Assembly: GCA_013054445.1 (NCBI GenBank)
Contig: JAAMPI010000547.1
Location: forward strand, 1 to 32,595
Source of the DNA: Cudoniella acicularis
Lineage: Eukaryota; Ascomycota; Leotiomycetes; Helotiales; Helotiaceae
Length of the DNA stretch: 32,595 nt
Reading direction: 5' to 3'
The notes beneath the pieces are model-generated. The model made no database searches and was not told the origin of the DNA. It saw only the letters and a program-made list of their open reading frames with translations. The position numbers and the translations under genes are program-made. Below, piece by piece: positions 10,623 to 22,825 of this stretch. The stretch's first letter is position 1. Each line of letters begins with the position of its first letter.

Positions 10623-13600
10623 ATGGACCTGCAAGAGAGTCCAAGGGATCTAATCGAGAGGATAGCAGCTAGAAATGGCGTGCTATCAGAGGCAATAACA
10701 GAGAGAGCTCGGTATGATCCCCTAGTAGAAGCTCTTCTCGATAGTAATCGGAACCTAAAAAGGATTGCAAAAAATTCGATTGTTAGGTAAGAGATGTTTC
10801 TCGGAAGATCGCACCTGCTAATCATATTCAGACTAGCAGAAGAGCTCAATTCCGTTCCGACTCACTTCGTATTGGAGTGCATCCAAAACGCGGACGACAA
10901 CCATTATCCTGAAGGAATCGAGCCATTTCTTCGAATAATCGTACGGTCAGATAGAATCCAATTGGATTGCAATGAGACAAGATTCAACAAAGACAATGTC
11001 GAGGCGATTTGTAACGTGGGAAAAAGTACAAAATCTTTCCAGGGTGGTTACATTGGAGAGAAGGGTATCGGGTTCAAATCTGTGTTCAAGGTAGCTCAAC
11101 ATGCTCACATCTACTCCCCACCTTTCTCCTTCAAATTCGACAAGAATGAAGAGCTAGGAATGATCACGCCAATTTGGATCGAGGAAGAGCATGCACTACA
11201 CAGACGCCACGAAGAATGTCAAACCACTATCCTCCTCTTGCCTCCCACCGGACAAGATTTCTCGGGACTTTTCGAGAACTTCGATGCCATCGCACCCACT
11301 CTCCTCTTGTTTCTCCGCAAACTAAAGAGGTTAGAGCTCAACCTGACGGACCCTCCAATAAGAAAGGTTTTAACATCGAGATCTCGCGACGATAGATCTT
11401 TAAAGACCTTGATTGTGGAAAATGGCTCAACTACATCTGAACACCAGTATCGCATTTACGCTATGAATTGTAACATTTAAACGCAGGAGGGACGGCGACG
11501 AGATGTTACGAGTACAGAAATTTCCCTGGCGTTCCCAATAAATTCTGAAGGTGCACCCGAGATAAGCACGCAAATGGTACACGCCTTTCTACCAGTCCGT
11601 GACTTCGGGTTCAAGGTGAGCAGAAACAACATTTAATGAAAGCTAATATTGATCGTATTTCGCAGTTCCTGATCCAAGCCGACTTCCTAGTTACATCAAG
11701 CCGACAAGACATTGATGAATCAAAGTCATGGAATCATGAGTTGAGCACGAGTATTTCTCGGGTTTTCGAGCAAGCAATTCTGCACTTCCTTTCCGTAGCT
11801 AACGATCCTCTTCGATATACATGGCTGCGATACCTACCACAAGGCATTAGTCACGAATTTTGGAGGCTAACAGTTTCCCGCATTTGGCGCAACGTAAAAA
11901 GACTCCCTGTTCTCGAATCGTGGGCAGGGGATCTCTGCGTTCCAGAGACTTTGGAGCGCCTCAGCAACATTGCATTAGATCGAGGTGGAAGACCTCTTGT
12001 CGGAGCACTGTCGGAGTATCTATCTCCTCGATATGCTGATGCTGACATGGACATATTGAGTGAACTGGGAGTAAAGACTTACTCCCAAGAAATGCTACTG
12101 ACGCGATTATATCGCATGGAAGACGAGGTGCTTATAAGAAAAGTTCCATCTTGGCATGAAGATCTTGCGAGGTGCATGGAGTCATTTGAACGCACCCAGG
12201 CATGGAATGATCTCGCGGACTATGTAAGGGACAGAAAACTTATCCCGCTTGATGATGGTAGTTGGTCATCAGCGCACGATTTAGAAACAAATCCTATCTA
12301 TTTTCGGGAAGGCAATAGTACCATTAATATCCCGTCAGATGTCAACCTGCGTCTTGTCAAGACGGAAGCCTCCGCAAATATTCACCGGAAGAGGTTCTTC
12401 GGGCATCTCGGCGTGAAGAATTGCAACGAGCGGGAAGTTGCAGAATTGATACTTCGAAAGCATCACTCGAATCAGCCTCCTCCACTTCAGGATGCCGTGA
12501 TACATCTGAAGTATATATTCATGCTACCGCCATCAATCAGAGACTCGCTAGATATCAGCAATTTCTGGTTGTATGATGAAAGCGGTCGTCATGCTAAAGG
12601 TGACAAATTATACATTCATGACAATGCTAGATACTCAGCAACTGATCTTCTTCGAGGCGGTAATGTATCCGCCGAATTTCTATCTTCAGAATATGGTACA
12701 TCGAATGTACCAAGTGGGGCAAGACGAGAATTTATTCAGTGGCTCCTAAACAACACTGCTTTAACTACTATTCCTCGGATCAAGAGAGCTGGAGATATGT
12801 CCCCCGAATTCTCTTACATCTTACGACACCATTCGAATAAGGTTATTAATATTCTGAGATGTCATTGGCAAATCTATCAGAATGATATCAACGAAAACAT
12901 CCGAGCGGTCCTGGCAAACCATCCAGTAAATTGTTCTGATGGGGGAGACCCCGTTCTCAGGCCAATCAAGCACTCGTACCTGCCAGATCCAAGGCTGCAG
13001 CAGAAAAGCTCCGAATTGTGTACCCTCACACCCGGAGTCGAATTCATCGTGATCGAGGACTATAGCCCTATTTATTGGGCCTTCCTTACCAATTTCTGCG
13101 CTGGAAATGCTCCTGACCTGAGATTTTATCTCTGGGTAGGATTACAGGCGCAATTTCGACAAGGTTGTGACATTATACATGCGAAAAAGCTTCTCCAGTA
13201 CATTTCAGAGGCGGAGGTAATCAACGGGGAAAATAGAGCATTGATGAGGTATGTTGTTCTCAAATCGTACTAGAAATAGATATTTACTGACACATATACA
13301 GGTCGACCTTTTCCACAGATAAGCTCCTTCGCGTCATTAAACCGCGTTCTTCTAACGAAGTCGATTGGGCATATCCGCGTAACTGTGTGTGGGATGCGCC
13401 GGCTGGCTTTCGGTCTAAATTCTCTCTAAAGCCTCTGTACAGCGACCACATCGAGACCAAGACTCTCATAAAACGCACACTCGACATAAGGGATGCGACA
13501 ATAAGAGAAGTAGTTACTGATATGATCTTAGAAAGGGCATCCGACTCATATTTGATGGCGGCATATAAGTACCTAGCAGCAAAATTAGTGGACAATGCAC

Positions 13601-16600
13601 CACAAACTGACTTGGATTTCCTTCGGTTCGTTCGCTCAAGTATAATTGGTTTCTCACTAACGAGGAGATACAGTCAGAACTTTGAGCAGCATACACTGAT
13701 TCTCATCCCTAGAATGGCCACACGACTCTTGTTAAGCCAGTGTGTTTGGGGAGGTCCAGCTGTGTCGCACAAGACCAATATCCAATCCTACTACAATGAT
13801 TCTCCTACGCTTCATAATTTCTTTACCTCACCCTTAAATATCAAAGGGCCAAGTTGGGATGATGTATTTAGAGAGCTAAATGTGCTTAAGTCCGACTCAC
13901 ACACCACGGCTAGCCAGGTTGGGGCAATCTACGAATATCTCTTCTCTTTCGAACTATTGTCTGAAGTAAGGTATGTTTGTTGGCCGCCTGTCTCAAAATA
14001 AACCAGCGCCTTATTTTACTGGGACAGGAATGCCTTCGAAGAAAATAACCTTGTTTACACAAAGGAAACTGATGGTACAAATCGTTGGAGAAAACCATCC
14101 CAATGTGTGTGGACTGCTCCGAGTTTCCTTCGTTCCAAAGTAGCCATCAGCGACACTCATATGGGGACAACTCCCCTGGCAATAGCCTTTCTGAGGACAA
14201 ATCTCAACATTAAAAGTGCTGGTCTCATGGACTTTGTTGAAGATGTGAGGATTCTAAACAGGGGTGGAGCATGTGACAGAAATGAGATCGAGAACCTCTA
14301 CAGGCGTATTGAGTTCAACGTTGACAGGCGACAGAGCGAGCTTCGGTGAGTTGCATAATTCGAGACTCAATATTTGCTGACCACTTTTAGAACCATATTT
14401 ACGTCAGAGCGTCTTATCTATGACCATCTTAGCGTGCCACCGCGCTGGGTGTTGATAGACCAATGTGTGTGGACTGGGCCTCGTTGCTTGCACACAACAC
14501 CAAAACTAGCCCGATGCTATCCAGCTTTGGAAATTTTGTTTTGCACAATTCTTGGGGTAAGGAACGCAACGTCAGATAACATCGTCCAGGAGCTTCTCGC
14601 CGTCGTGAATTCTGTACCGGGATACTCAAATTCTCCACTATTGGATGAGGCTTCCCACCACAGAATCACGCAATTACTACTTGGTTTGAAACCCTTGGAG
14701 TTGTCTCGATATGCGCGGAATATTCTTGCATCTCAAAGAATATGGCCATACCGAGCTCACGGGGATGCTGTGATGACGTTGGTCTTCATAACCAATGCGT
14801 TCTTCATACCGGATCATCAGCATTTCTTAGATGTCTTGGACAACAGCATACCTATTCTCTACTTCTCCAGCAGTAACGTAACCGCACTCAAACCGTTACT
14901 TTTAATGCTAGGTCTAGAATCGAAGCTTCTGTCTAGGTCTGTGACGCATATCGATAGCGCAGAGGACACCTCGATGCCAGACGTCAACTTATCAAATGAT
15001 TTGAGAGTTAGAGCGGATGCTCTTTTCTAGTATGTACAGTCGAAAGTTTAAAAACTCCACTGACTCGTTTCAGTTGCGGTGGGCATTTCCGAGTCAATCG
15101 ATTGGCAAGCTCTAGGCGAAATCTTCGCCAATTGCTCAGAGGCATTCAAGTTTATCGTGCTTCTGACATATCCACTACCTATGAGCTCAACTCTCAAGGA
15201 GTCAATAAAACTGCCACTAGGTCGGGATTAATGAGGTTGTCGATCAATAATAACCAGCTACATTTATTCGTTCCACGTGATCAGGACTCTCAGAGGGAAG
15301 CTTTTGCTTATTGCCTGGCAAAGAAAATGATCGAATTTCTGGACATTCCGGAAAGGGAGTCTTGGCAAATCATCAGCGGTATCTTCACAACACCTATTGA
15401 CAGGTTGGAGAGTTCATTATATACTCAAGGCATTTTGCTACCCATTGAAGATGAGGGCTCAGCCTCAACCCGTGAAATAAGTAGCCAGCAGGTGGAGGAA
15501 CAAGAATCATATGAGGAACAAAGACAAGGCAGTCCAACTCTCTCATCTAACCAGTCTTCGATGAATGATGCTAGACGAAGAGCACATGCGCAGGCCTCTG
15601 AAAGAAACCTTCCGTTAACTCCATCTGCTCCCCTCAGAAACAGGTCAATAAATTCAAACAATGGACAAGCGTCAGCAAGCGGCTCATCCAATATACCAAT
15701 AGAGAGTGGAAATAGACATAACGCATTGGCCAGGGAGGGGACTGCGGAGCGGGAAACAAATATAAATCCGGCCAATGAAAGATCTTCCGGAGCGCCAACT
15801 TCAAACCAAATTCGAGAAGCTTTGAACGGCTTTCAAGCGAGAGTAGACAATGTGATCAGACAGGGGAGAACGGCAAACACAACTGCTTTCAGACTTGTGG
15901 CTAATGGGCCTCGGCATGTAGAATCCATTGCACCTGGAAGGCCTGGAAGTCTCCTTGGACCTGAGACACTATCGAGAGATTCAAGCACAACATTACATGG
16001 CTCCCCACCGGAGGTGACATTTGATTTGGCCACTCTGGCTTCGGCTCTTCCCGCAGCGACAGAATCTCCAACTCTACGTAGCCAGAGCTCTCGGAGAAAT
16101 AACCAGGACGCACCGTCCCCTGAGGCTCAAGCAAGACCAGCTAGGCGAGTGAGTGGAAGAGTCAGCTCTGGTTGGTCTGCACCTCGAAATAACTTACAGC
16201 GTGCGCGTGATTTCGGTATTGGCTTTCTAGGCGAGCAGTTTGTGGTTGAGGCCCTGAAGCAGCATCTGCCAGACTTTAATGAACTTTTACATTGGACAAG
16301 TACTCTCCGTATACATGCCGGGTTTTCAGCATATACACGGAGAGAAAGGACGGACCTGACATACTGTGATACCAATGGACATCTGAGGAGGCTGCTAAGG
16401 AGATGGGCTGATGAAGATATGCCGGCGTGGCTGGAAGCAGATGTTGACATTGAAAGGCCAATTACTTTCTGGCTGGAGGTGAAGACTACCACAGAATTTT
16501 GTGAAACACCTTTTTACGTTAGTTCTGCTCAGTATGCATTGGTACGTTGCTTCTTGCTCATAGATGCGGTGGGTTCTAGCTAATATCTACTAGATGAGAG

Positions 16601-16767
16601 ATATGGCTGTATCAAGCTCTCATTCGCGGGATGTATATGTCCTTTTGAGGGTTTATAATATTGAGGGTGTGCCGGGGGTAAGAGTTTATATTGATCCTTG
16701 GACTAGAGCTCAGGAGGGCCAGTTGGACTTTGTTGCGTCCACGTGGGTTGTTACACCGAGGGGGTAG
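10623..16767 (+). CDS. HSP90-like ATPase and DUF3883 (NO VEIN C-terminal) domain protein
   Basis: Eight exons fit: 10623-10786, 10832-11615, 11666-13248, 13302-13970, 14028-14345, 14391-15029, 15074-16541 and 16594-16767. Introns are 44-57 nt, and the summed coding length is exactly 1,933 codons including the stop. Residues about 55-260 form a GHKL-type ATPase domain: E70-C-I-Q-N74-A-D-D is the N box and G130-E-K-G-I-G-F-K the glycine-rich lid motif. Residues about 845-1300 contain four CVWxxP repeats at C872, C991, C1093 and C1198. Residues about 1500-1720 are a polar, low-complexity linker. The C-terminus is a DUF3883 domain with G1769-F-L-G-E, D1813, and E1854-V-K1856, the pattern of a PD-(D/E)XK nuclease-like site. 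Related proteins include plant NO VEIN and large fungal proteins of unknown role. One in-frame TAA (11478-11480, codon 271) interrupts the model; no good intron removes it. Without an explanation the product would end after the ATPase domain. Confidence 0.82.
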
Positions 16768-16830
16768 ATTTAAGGTACCTAAATCGTTCGGTAGAGGTAA
16801 AGCGTTTCAAGAAATAAGTAGTTCCATCTG

Positions 16831-18681
16831 TTAATCTATTTCCTCGTGATCCTGAAAAGGCCAGTGCTCCTCAAACTCCCTCTCTTCTTCTGTATCAGCG
16901 CCTTCTGCGAGCTCACTTTTAATAACTTTAGCCCTCTCCTTCGCGCTCTCAAATTCTTCATTCAGCACTAAGCCATCAATGTTAATCCCGATAAAATCGC
17001 GCACCTGCTGCATCTGCTCGTCAACACTCTTCTGCTTGGTGTCCCTGTTGAGGCATTCCTCGATTTCCGCTGGGGAGTAGCGAACCGGGGGATTGTCTTC
17101 TGGAGAGGTAATCTCGGACCATTGTGCCATTGTCTTGATCAACTGGGCTTGAAGAGATGTATTATCACCCTCCCATGGCCGACCAGCAATATCATACAAC
17201 TGGTTTCTCAAAACAAGGTTATGCTTTCCCATCGCGTGGAAGTGAGCCTTGTTGAGGTCACTTGTGTAACCAAGGTAGAAGTAGTGCACCTGCCGTCGCC
17301 GGTATAGCTCCATCTCTACTTCCTTCTCGCTGCTGGTCATAGTGATGAAATCCTCCGCGAGTTTTGGACGCTGGAAGTTTTCCGAATCATCGTCACCGTA
17401 ATTCTGGAAATGCTTCGGGATTTTGGCTTGTAAGAAAATTGGAAGAATAGTAGTATATTGCCAGTCGATGATGCCAGTGATATCACCAGAGTCGGAGATA
17501 AGTATATTACTGGGTGAGAGATCAGGGTGACGGATAGTAGGTACGTTCAGCTGCTCCGCTTTAGGAACGAGATGAGGAACAACTTTCAGGTAGTCTAACA
17601 GATATTGAATCTGCACCTGTGGATCTACCTTTTGACGACCATAGAACTCCCTATAGAAAGGTTCACGTGGATACCGCTTCTCGCCGAATCTTCGGAGCCA
17701 TAGGATCTCCCTATCACCGACTGCTTTTAACACCTCCTCACTACTCTTCCCTGGAATTTGCCCGATTAGCTGGCATAAGATCGTATTAATACAGGTGCTT
17801 ACAAGGTCCGCGATTGGTAGCGAGCTCATTTCGCCTTTGATACCACCATAGATACTCAGTCGACGGTCCGATACAGAATCTACTAGTATTTTTGAGGTTG
17901 CTGGTTTCAGGTATATCTACTGTTTCGATATCAGGATCCAGGGAATTTTTGAAAAAAAGACTACCACTAGCGGGGAACTGAATATTAAATAGAAGCCTTT
18001 CCATATCCACAATCTTCTTAACAGCCGCCATCCTCTCTTTGAATGTCATAGTGTGCCATGTATCTGACAACTCTCTCCCAGAAACCCGCTCCATGATAAT
18101 ATATTCACAGCCAAGTTTATTAGAAGCAGATGAGCTCCAGTCGAGGATCTTCGGAGTCGGAATGCCATGGATACGTAAAAACTCCATCGTGGCGACCTCG
18201 CTCGCGACGCCGTATTTGCGAGGAATTGTGCAAGGATATGGGAGACGCGCGATAACCTTTAACCCATTGCGAAAGGTTGCTTCAAAGATACGGTATGAAC
18301 CCCCCTCTGCGATTTTTGTAACGAGTATAATGTCGGTACGGGGGAGTCCAGCCGATTTAGAAATAACTTGACAAAGCTCATTTATATTGAAATACAGTTG
18401 TCTCTCGGAAAGGCGCAGATGCTCATTGTAACTAAGGACACGTATAAAGGTTAGCGAAAGTGGAAATTTAATCAACACCTAGTAAACTTTTAGACTTACA
18501 GCCACCTACCAGACGTATAGTTAAAGAATGAGTTGGTGGCATCGTTGAGCTTGGCCGTCCCTTCCTGACGCCTTTCCATGCTGTATTTCCGTGAGTGGAC
18601 GGCCAGAGAAGCTCGATTGCCTCTACCACAAGGCATGCAAAGGGGACAGAGAGCTTTTCGGATAAGGCTATTTCTCTGCAT
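16831..18681 (-). CDS. AIM9-like aminoglycoside phosphotransferase/kinase-fold protein
   Basis: Three exons fit: 18681-18500, 18431-17803 and 17750-16831, with introns of 68 nt (gtaagt, gctaac branch) and 52 nt (gtaagc, gctaat branch), giving 576 residues. Both junctions restore family motifs: FFNYTSGRWL joins YNEHLRLSERQLYFNI, and TNRGP joins WKSSEEV. I start at the ATG at 18681 because the first 35 residues (MQRNSLIRKALCPLC onward) are rich in Arg and poor in acid, as in a mitochondrial presequence. The kinase fold shows a glycine loop (EGGSYRIFEATF), the catalytic H345-P-D347-L-S-P-S-N352 and the metal-binding I-I-D366-W. The family includes yeast altered inheritance of mitochondria protein 9; substrates are not established. 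The 3' end converges on the HATPase gene with 63 bases between the stops. Confidence 0.88.
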
Positions 18682-18729
18682 TATGAATAAAAAGAGTTGA
18701 ATGGGGAGAGTTGGAGAAGACGCCGTCAA

Positions 18730-18994
18730 ATAATCTTTAGCGGCGGCAAGCTAACTTTAGTGGGACAAGGCTCCGCGCCGGCGCCGCGCGACATATGGAC
18801 AGGGGCAAATTTTAATACACCGCCCGACCGGCAGAAAAATCGAAGAATCTTTATTAATAATACTTTACATTTATATAATTCTTTCATAAAAACAGTTTTT
18901 ATATTATTATAAAAAATGATTTAAGAAAATATAAAAGTTATCTTTAATATAAACTCTATCTGAACTTGATCTCTTTCTAATCCTTGTAACAAAC
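18730..18994. other. GC island next to an AT-rich trough
   Basis: Between about 18733 and 18835 the DNA is GC-rich, including the self-complementary core gcgccggcgc near 18777-18786. From 18836 to about 18960 it is strongly AT-rich and contains a hairpin with arms tttttata and tataaaaa near 18896-18915. No ORF is supported. The left part is the upstream region of the leftward kinase gene; the AT-rich part follows the 3' end of the small leftward gene ending at 18995. Confidence 0.4.
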
Positions 18995-19596
18995 TTACTG
19001 CCACACGACTGCCCCGTTAGCATACTTGATAAAGTACTTTCTCTGTCTATTGCTATATATCCAATCCGAATCCGCGTCACTCTCAGGTGCGTACCATTCG
19101 TCGACGCCGTTTATCTGGCGATACCATACGCTTTCGCCGTCCCACCAAACCCATTCCGACGAGCTTGAACCTCCAGCTTCAGCTCCAGCTCCCGTTCCAG
19201 TTCCAGAGCCCCCAGCCCTTCCCGTAAAGGATGGGCTGCCCCCCGAATTAGAGCTCTGGAAATCCTTCGCAAAGTTATCCCAGCCTTCAATAACATCCTC
19301 TGATGACCCGCCCTTCTTTACATACATCACTCCCATAACAGCATGTGTCCCGCAATTCTTTTCCCGCCACTCCCGAACAGTTGAATCAACTTTCCCAGCA
19401 TTGGGCTGGATCTGGAACTTATTGTAGAGCGTCCCACTGTATTCTACCTCTCCATCATAATCCAGGCGTATACCGAGATTCTCCAGGTCTTTCGGTTTCT
19501 TGGGGTACGCAGTTTGGCCGGGCCCACAGAAACGTTGGTTAACTTCTTCGCTGCGTGCGTAACTGCTGAACGGGCCTTGTCGAGAATTTTATTCAT
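18995..19596 (-). CDS. Small Trp/Tyr-rich hypothetical protein, start uncertain
   Basis: A long frame on the minus strand encodes about 190 residues ending at 18995. It shows GQTAYPKKPKDLENLGIRL, a CGTHAVMGVMYVKK segment, a Gly/Ser/Thr/Ala linker and a C-terminal block rich in Trp, Tyr and Asp (WVWWDGESVWYRQ, then YANGAVVWQ). The best-placed ATG, at 19596 in a good context, opens a different frame (MNKILDKARSAVTHAAKKLTN) that must shift near 19522, in a ggcccggcc run, to enter the main frame. Either there is a small indel there, or the true start lies in an upstream exon spliced in after about 19590. I recognise no family, signal peptide or membrane segment. The consistent composition of the main frame suggests a real gene. 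Confidence 0.45.
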
Positions 19597-20952
19597 GGTG
19601 ATAGTATCTTGCAGAACGTTTCTGGCTGCCCGAGGAGAAATAATAAATACAAGTTATTAACGTGAAAATATATCGGTATTTAGAAAAGCGATGAGTGTTT
19701 GCCTTTATCTTCTATCCCAACTTGGGTATTTCAGAATCAAAGCTTATAAGTTATAGGATAGAGGATGAATAGATCGAACGTTGACTTGGCTGACGGTCAT
19801 GATAGACTTATTTCGAGGGAAACAGTCACAGTTAAATAATTAGAGAAAACACTCTGAACCCGTGGTTCTACATTGGCCCCCAACTCATGGCATGATACAA
19901 AAACGACGGATTTATCAAAGCCTTGTCAATTTAAATCATATTGTACACCATCTCATGAATCAAACTACCCCCGCCTGTTCTTTATTAGGCTGCGACTTGG
20001 CATCTGCCAATCACCATAGTCTTTAAAGGAGTAGCTCTAAAATAATTAGATCCTAATTCGCTGCAGTTCACGAATCCTAACAAAGCAACGGCGCTGCCAC
20101 CCTGTACACATTGTCACACTCGAGGTTTCTGTCATTGCCCGCACCTTCGAGCGAGAAGGGCGTAGGTTGGACTGACCAATCCCGGCAGATAGTTTCATTC
20201 TGTTGTTGGAGATGTGTATCACCCAAGCAGATAATAGGAGGTTGAGAATGCGACTCCACTTTACTGATGGACAGTGAGGGTGCGGCGCAAAAGGGTGCAA
20301 GCTAAGCAAGTGACATTGTAACTTGTCAGAAGTTTTAATTAAAGTTAATGGTGGAGTCCGCTAACCTTAGGTGATTCGTTGTTACAGGGGCTAACACCGG
20401 AGGCTGTACTCGGTGTCACCCATAGAGGTAGGCTCAGTAAACGATAACCGGCGCAGGAAATCTAGTTCCACTGTTCTAGGCAACCGCCACGTGCATCATG
20501 CCGGATTTCTCTCGACGGAGATTCCAGAAGAAGCTTCTACCGCCTTATCCAATTATGGTTGGCTGATAGCTCCTCTCTGCCGTGTGTCTCTGATCCTGTT
20601 CCAGTGCCAGGAATCTGGCGTTCCGTATCTTGTGACTATTGACAAAGAATATCTTGTTCTAGTATATTTATTTGTCGAGTGGGCCTTCTACCCTATATTG
20701 AAATTGCTAGTTGACCTCCTTTTCTCTGATTTAAATAGCAACATATGAGCCTATTCTGGTTCTCTTGATCTCGCATCTTCGTCTTCGAAAATTTTAATAA
20801 GAGGGAGGAGATGCCTAAAGTCTTTTTCTATGCCCTATTCTCTAAATAACAGTTTATATGAAAATCCTCGCGGAGGAACCTAAACCTGGAGAACTCGTTT
20901 GCCCACCAGCTCAACATATTTCGCCACTTTATATCCACATTATCCTCATTCT
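19597..20952. other. Intergenic region, nothing recognised
   Basis: About 1.35 kb with scattered stops in all frames. The longest open frame, 20413-20748 on the plus strand, begins with GTG and resembles no known family. Near 20280-20400 there are a few GT-rich bases but no repeat or RNA gene I can support. Confidence 0.4.
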
Positions 20953-21736
20953 CTAACTCCCAAACTTCTCCTTCTCCTGCTGACTCCTCTTCAAAAGCGG
21001 CACCAACAAACTCCTATCATAATACAACCTCACATCATATATTTGCAACCCCTCGAACCCAATTTCCCCCTCACTCCCACTCTCACCAGCATCTTTTCCA
21101 TCCTCCCCCTCCGCCTTTCCAATTTTAAACACCATTGCCCTCGGAATACTAACCTTCTCCCCGGTACCTTTAATCCAAAAATGCGACATCCACTCCCCGA
21201 AAATCGTGTGCGTGCCGTCTTCGTGCGTGATGACGTTGAAATCTCTGCTTTCCATGTAGATTTTTTCGAAAGGGGCGAAGAGACCTTTTATCCAGTCCCA
21301 CTGTGAGGAAATGAGTATAGGGTCTTTGATTTCAATATGTGTGCTCTCAAGCTGTTGAAGCTCTCAACTTGAGGTGAGGGCTAAGGAAGGAGATACGTAC
21401 GATTGCTTGGCCGCTGACGTAGTCTACGCCTGTTGCATCATCTATACACACCTATTAGTACATTTCTATGTTTCTCCCCTCTCCTATCGTCCTATCATTT
21501 CTCTCTCCCAACCGTCAGTAACGATAACAAATCAAAAAACAAAACTCACGAAAAACAGCCCTAGGATGATAATAAGGCAAATAAGAACAGTCATATTCCG
21601 CCGAATCGATGCGTTTCACGTAGTTAGCTAGGAAACGGAGGGCGGGGACATGTTCTGTTTCTGGTGTTGGCCAGGGACCGTGGTGGTGGAAGTAGGCTAT
21701 TTTTTCTTGGGAACTTGTTGAGGTTGAGTTGGACAT
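20953..21736 (-). CDS. NTF2/SnoaL-like domain protein
   Basis: Three exons fit: 21736-21550, 21441-21401 and 21300-20953, with introns of 108 nt (gtgagt donor, tatag acceptor) and 100 nt (gtacgt donor, cacag acceptor), giving 191 residues. The small middle exon supplies DATGVDYVSGQAI and joins both neighbours in frame, which supports the model. The order is an N-terminal helix (ALRFLANYVKRIDS), a YYHPRAVFHDA strand-turn, a WDWIKGLFAPF helix, then strands with THTIFGEWMSHFWIKG and MVFKI. This is the cone-shaped alpha+beta fold of SnoaL/NTF2-like proteins. An acidic Gly/Glu insert separates the last strands. Members are enzymes or binding proteins with varied ligands, so the substrate cannot be stated. 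No signal peptide is seen, so the protein is probably cytosolic. Confidence 0.75.
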
Positions 21737-22825
21737 TTTTGGATGGCTATTTGGATTTGGATGTGCTATGGGGGGCTTTTTCTTTTCGGAAGGTGGGTCG
21801 AGTCGAATTAAGTTGCCGGTATAGATTTGGACAGAGGGTTAAGTGTGTGGTAATGTTTTGTGATGCTCGTCCTTGGTGGTTGGTGGTTTTAATAAGTGGG
21901 TGTATTTGAGAAAACGATCACGGCCTTTTCTTTTGGAAATCAGTTAATCAGTTAATAAATTCTTTGAAAAAATCCAGGAAACCAAAGCAAGCAGACGCAC
22001 TCTCTTATACCCTCTCCCCCCCCTCCCTTTTCTCTTCGGGTACCTAGCTACCTTTTCTACACAATCTAAAATCTCACCAAACATACCCGCATCCCGAAGA
22101 CCCTCAAAATCTAATCATTCTTTCTGACTGTATCCACACCCCTAGGTAGCTCGGCATTTCTTCCACCAGGAATCCGATAATCAAACTCACGATACTTTAT
22201 CTCTTTGCATACCTTTCGGCCGTTGCCATCACACCTAAATATCGATCTCCCCCCGGTTTCCAACAATGAACATTGTTATTTATTGAATAGTAATCACCCA
22301 ATCTACCGATAACTGTAGGAGGAAAAGGGGGCACAGCGGGGTTGGTAGTGGGGGTTTGGCGGTTATGCAGGTGTGATGAGTAATCTACTACTTAACCATC
22401 AGACCCTGCGGGCGGATCCTTAAGTACGAAAGGGATGGAAGCAACTACCGAGCGGGGGGATCTTCCGGGTTCAGGAAGGCAATTGGAAATCCTGTTAGCT
22501 CCCTTTGGTTGGTGATATGTTCCTGTTTGTTGAAGTTAACTCCGGCAGCTCCCACTTCCTGACTGCTATTTCTGTCACTGGTCACTGCCGACTCTCACCT
22601 ACCCTTGCCGAACTGATTTAAGTAGTAATACATATTTATCTGTAGATATTTTATGTTGCTAAAACCTCCCGATAAGCTAATCGCAATGCTACCAGCTCGC
22701 AAAAGCTGCCGATGAATTAAGGCTCAATCCCTTCGCACTCCAGATCAAAACACTTCAAACCATAGTACATAGCATACTACCATATCTCCATCATTTTATT
22801 TCCCTACCAAAAACAACTTTCAAAA
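21737..22825. other. Intergenic region between two leftward genes
   Basis: About 1.1 kb with no supported ORF. The left part is the promoter of the NTF2-like gene starting at 21736, with CT-rich stretches near 22000-22030. The right part is the 3' flank of the WSC gene ending at 22826. No repeat or RNA gene was recognised. Confidence 0.4.

Noticed and set aside
11068..11082. B-box-like string gggttcaaatctg suggesting a tRNA gene
   Set aside because: It lies inside the conserved ATPase coding motif GIGFKS and has no matching acceptor stem or A box.
17751..17802. Apparent frameshift in the AIM9-like kinase
   Set aside because: A 52-nt intron with gtaagc donor, gctaat branch and ccag acceptor restores the frame and the TNRGPWK motif, so it is a normal intron.
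20413..20748. 111-codon plus-strand ORF with hydrophobic end
   Set aside because: It begins with GTG, no splice partner was found and no family is recognised.
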